64,000 bases of DNA, taken from positions 12,276,101 through 12,340,100 of the forward strand of contig NC_134845.1 in NCBI RefSeq assembly GCF_965363235.1, in the 5' to 3' direction. Source of the stretch: Mytilus galloprovincialis. Lineage: Eukaryota; Mollusca; Bivalvia; Mytilida; Mytilidae. The translations under genes were made by a program, and so were the position numbers. Numbering within the stretch: the stretch's first letter is position 1; each line of letters begins with the position of its first letter. The notes beneath the pieces were generated by a model. The model worked only from the letters and a program-made list of their open reading frames with translations, made no database searches and was not told the DNA's origin. Shown piece by piece: positions 62,826 through 64,000 of this stretch.

Positions 62826-64000
62826 TTCTATTATTTACATTTACAGTCAACAGTCATGTATAGGTTGCACTTTGTAAATACAGCTGTTTCTAAAACCACG
62901 CCCTCTTTTGGAGAGATATAGAATATTCATGGATACTTAATTTTAGTTTAGATATCTACGTTGCATCTCATAGATACATAACTTGGGAACGTTACCAGTA
63001 AATATACCTGTGTTTATTATTTATATTGAAATCTGTGGTAACCCTACAGTCGATGTTTGGGTAGTTAAGAAATTTAGTGTAAGTTTAAACTCTTAGAAGT
63101 TCAAGGTACATAAACGTTGAAATATGCCACACAGTCCTATATTTTGACTTTTAAAAAATGGAGTGCATATGAATTTTCCATTCTAGGATATATTTTTTTT
63201 TCAAAACTTCATAGTTAAAGTGGTACAGTTTAAGCCGTAAAAGGGAGTTCCTGTGGGAAAATGCATTGTCAATATTTACAGAAATGCAACCTATAGTCTT
63301 GAAGTTAAGCGCTGACTCCATGACCACGGAATATAAATCACATGAATATTGAAAGAAAAGCAAAATGCTTTACTAACTCTTAATTTCCTGGTTTTTACAT
63401 TTAAAATGCAAGAACTGTTAGTATTAAATGCTCAAGCAATTTGTTTATAAAAAGTGAGTAGAAACTGGATTTTACGAGTCCATCCCTTATCAAAAGCATA
63501 ATATTACTCCTAAAACTTACTTGCATCACTTAGACTTTAACGTAACCCTTGTGTATATCTACAATAAGTTACAATTTAGGATATGGACGGCAAGTTAAAA
63601 ACTGCAAAATGGATCAGATTATAAACTAATTAACTCTTCCTAGGGTACGTTCAATTGAAGACGAAAGTCCCTGTAATATTGAATGTTTTTAAGCATAAAA
63701 ACTAAATACTAACAAAAATACATTGGAGATGAACACACAACAATAAGGTCAACTGAAGAATAGACGATTCGAACATCATATAACAAAGTCATAAATTAAA
63801 AATGAACAATTTAGCAATATGAACCCCACCAAGGCATGTGTTTCAGCAGGACAATATTATTATTACCATCATATGAACACTTTTATTACTTATACAGTTT
63901 GTATTTTGCTGAAAGAATTCGCGACAGATAACATTAACATTAAAACGTACGATTAACATATGGTCATTTCCTGTTATAATCTGCAACTGAATGACCATTA

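Larger units (their letters stand above)
59565..64000. repeat. Segmental duplication, copy 2, with a ~2-kb insertion
   Basis: Matches copy 1 in the same orientation. The part 59565-60090 corresponds to 56610-57125, and 62040-64000 to 57165-58510; 60090-62040 has no counterpart in copy 1. The place of receptor exon 1 (near 59570-59605) retains cttttttcttctatct-like sequence on the minus strand but has no ATG and no donor, so it is a dead exon. No downstream receptor exons are seen between 58.5 and 59.56 kb. Confidence 0.82.

Overview
The window looks like nuclear DNA of a bivalve mollusc, most likely a Mytilus-type mussel. It is AT-rich, its genes are split by introns with GT/AG borders, and it is full of minisatellites and short palindromic elements. 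It also carries several dispersed repeat families that I recognise from mussel sequence in general, and a gene resembling the DOPA adhesive protein fp-3. The species is an inference.

Layout. 1-2.8 kb (minus): first two coding exons of an SLC5-type sodium/solute cotransporter, running off the left edge. 3.6-4.8 kb: degenerate 32-bp array. 5.5-5.9 kb: an orphan terminal exon. 7.3-15.2 kb (plus): eight exons of a laccase-type multicopper oxidase with all four copper motifs; the signal-peptide exon was not found. 15-19 kb: transposon remnants and a 145-bp tandem repeat. 19-39.5 kb (plus): three small secreted-protein genes. Two are paralogous Tyr/Cys-rich proteins (CDS 19960-23226 and 31456-32342) and one is fp-3-like (CDS 37942-39460). 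All three share one plan: TATA box, tiny untranslated exon 1, a 63-65-nt exon 2 ending with the start codon plus one codon, and exon 3 with everything else. 42.2-43.0 kb: a broken fragment of a second fp-3-like gene, abutting a 5'-truncated LINE (43.0-44.7 kb). 46.5-56.6 kb (minus): a complete six-exon nicotinic-receptor-like Cys-loop channel subunit of 421 residues. 56.6-64 kb: the 5' flank of that gene and a diverged second copy of the flank.

Working together: the fp-3-like and Tyr/Cys-rich proteins have the composition of byssus or other extracellular matrix proteins. A secreted laccase could oxidise their tyrosine or DOPA, but that link rests only on proximity and chemistry. The cotransporter and the receptor subunit look unrelated to this theme. 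Most intergenic and intronic DNA is repeat.
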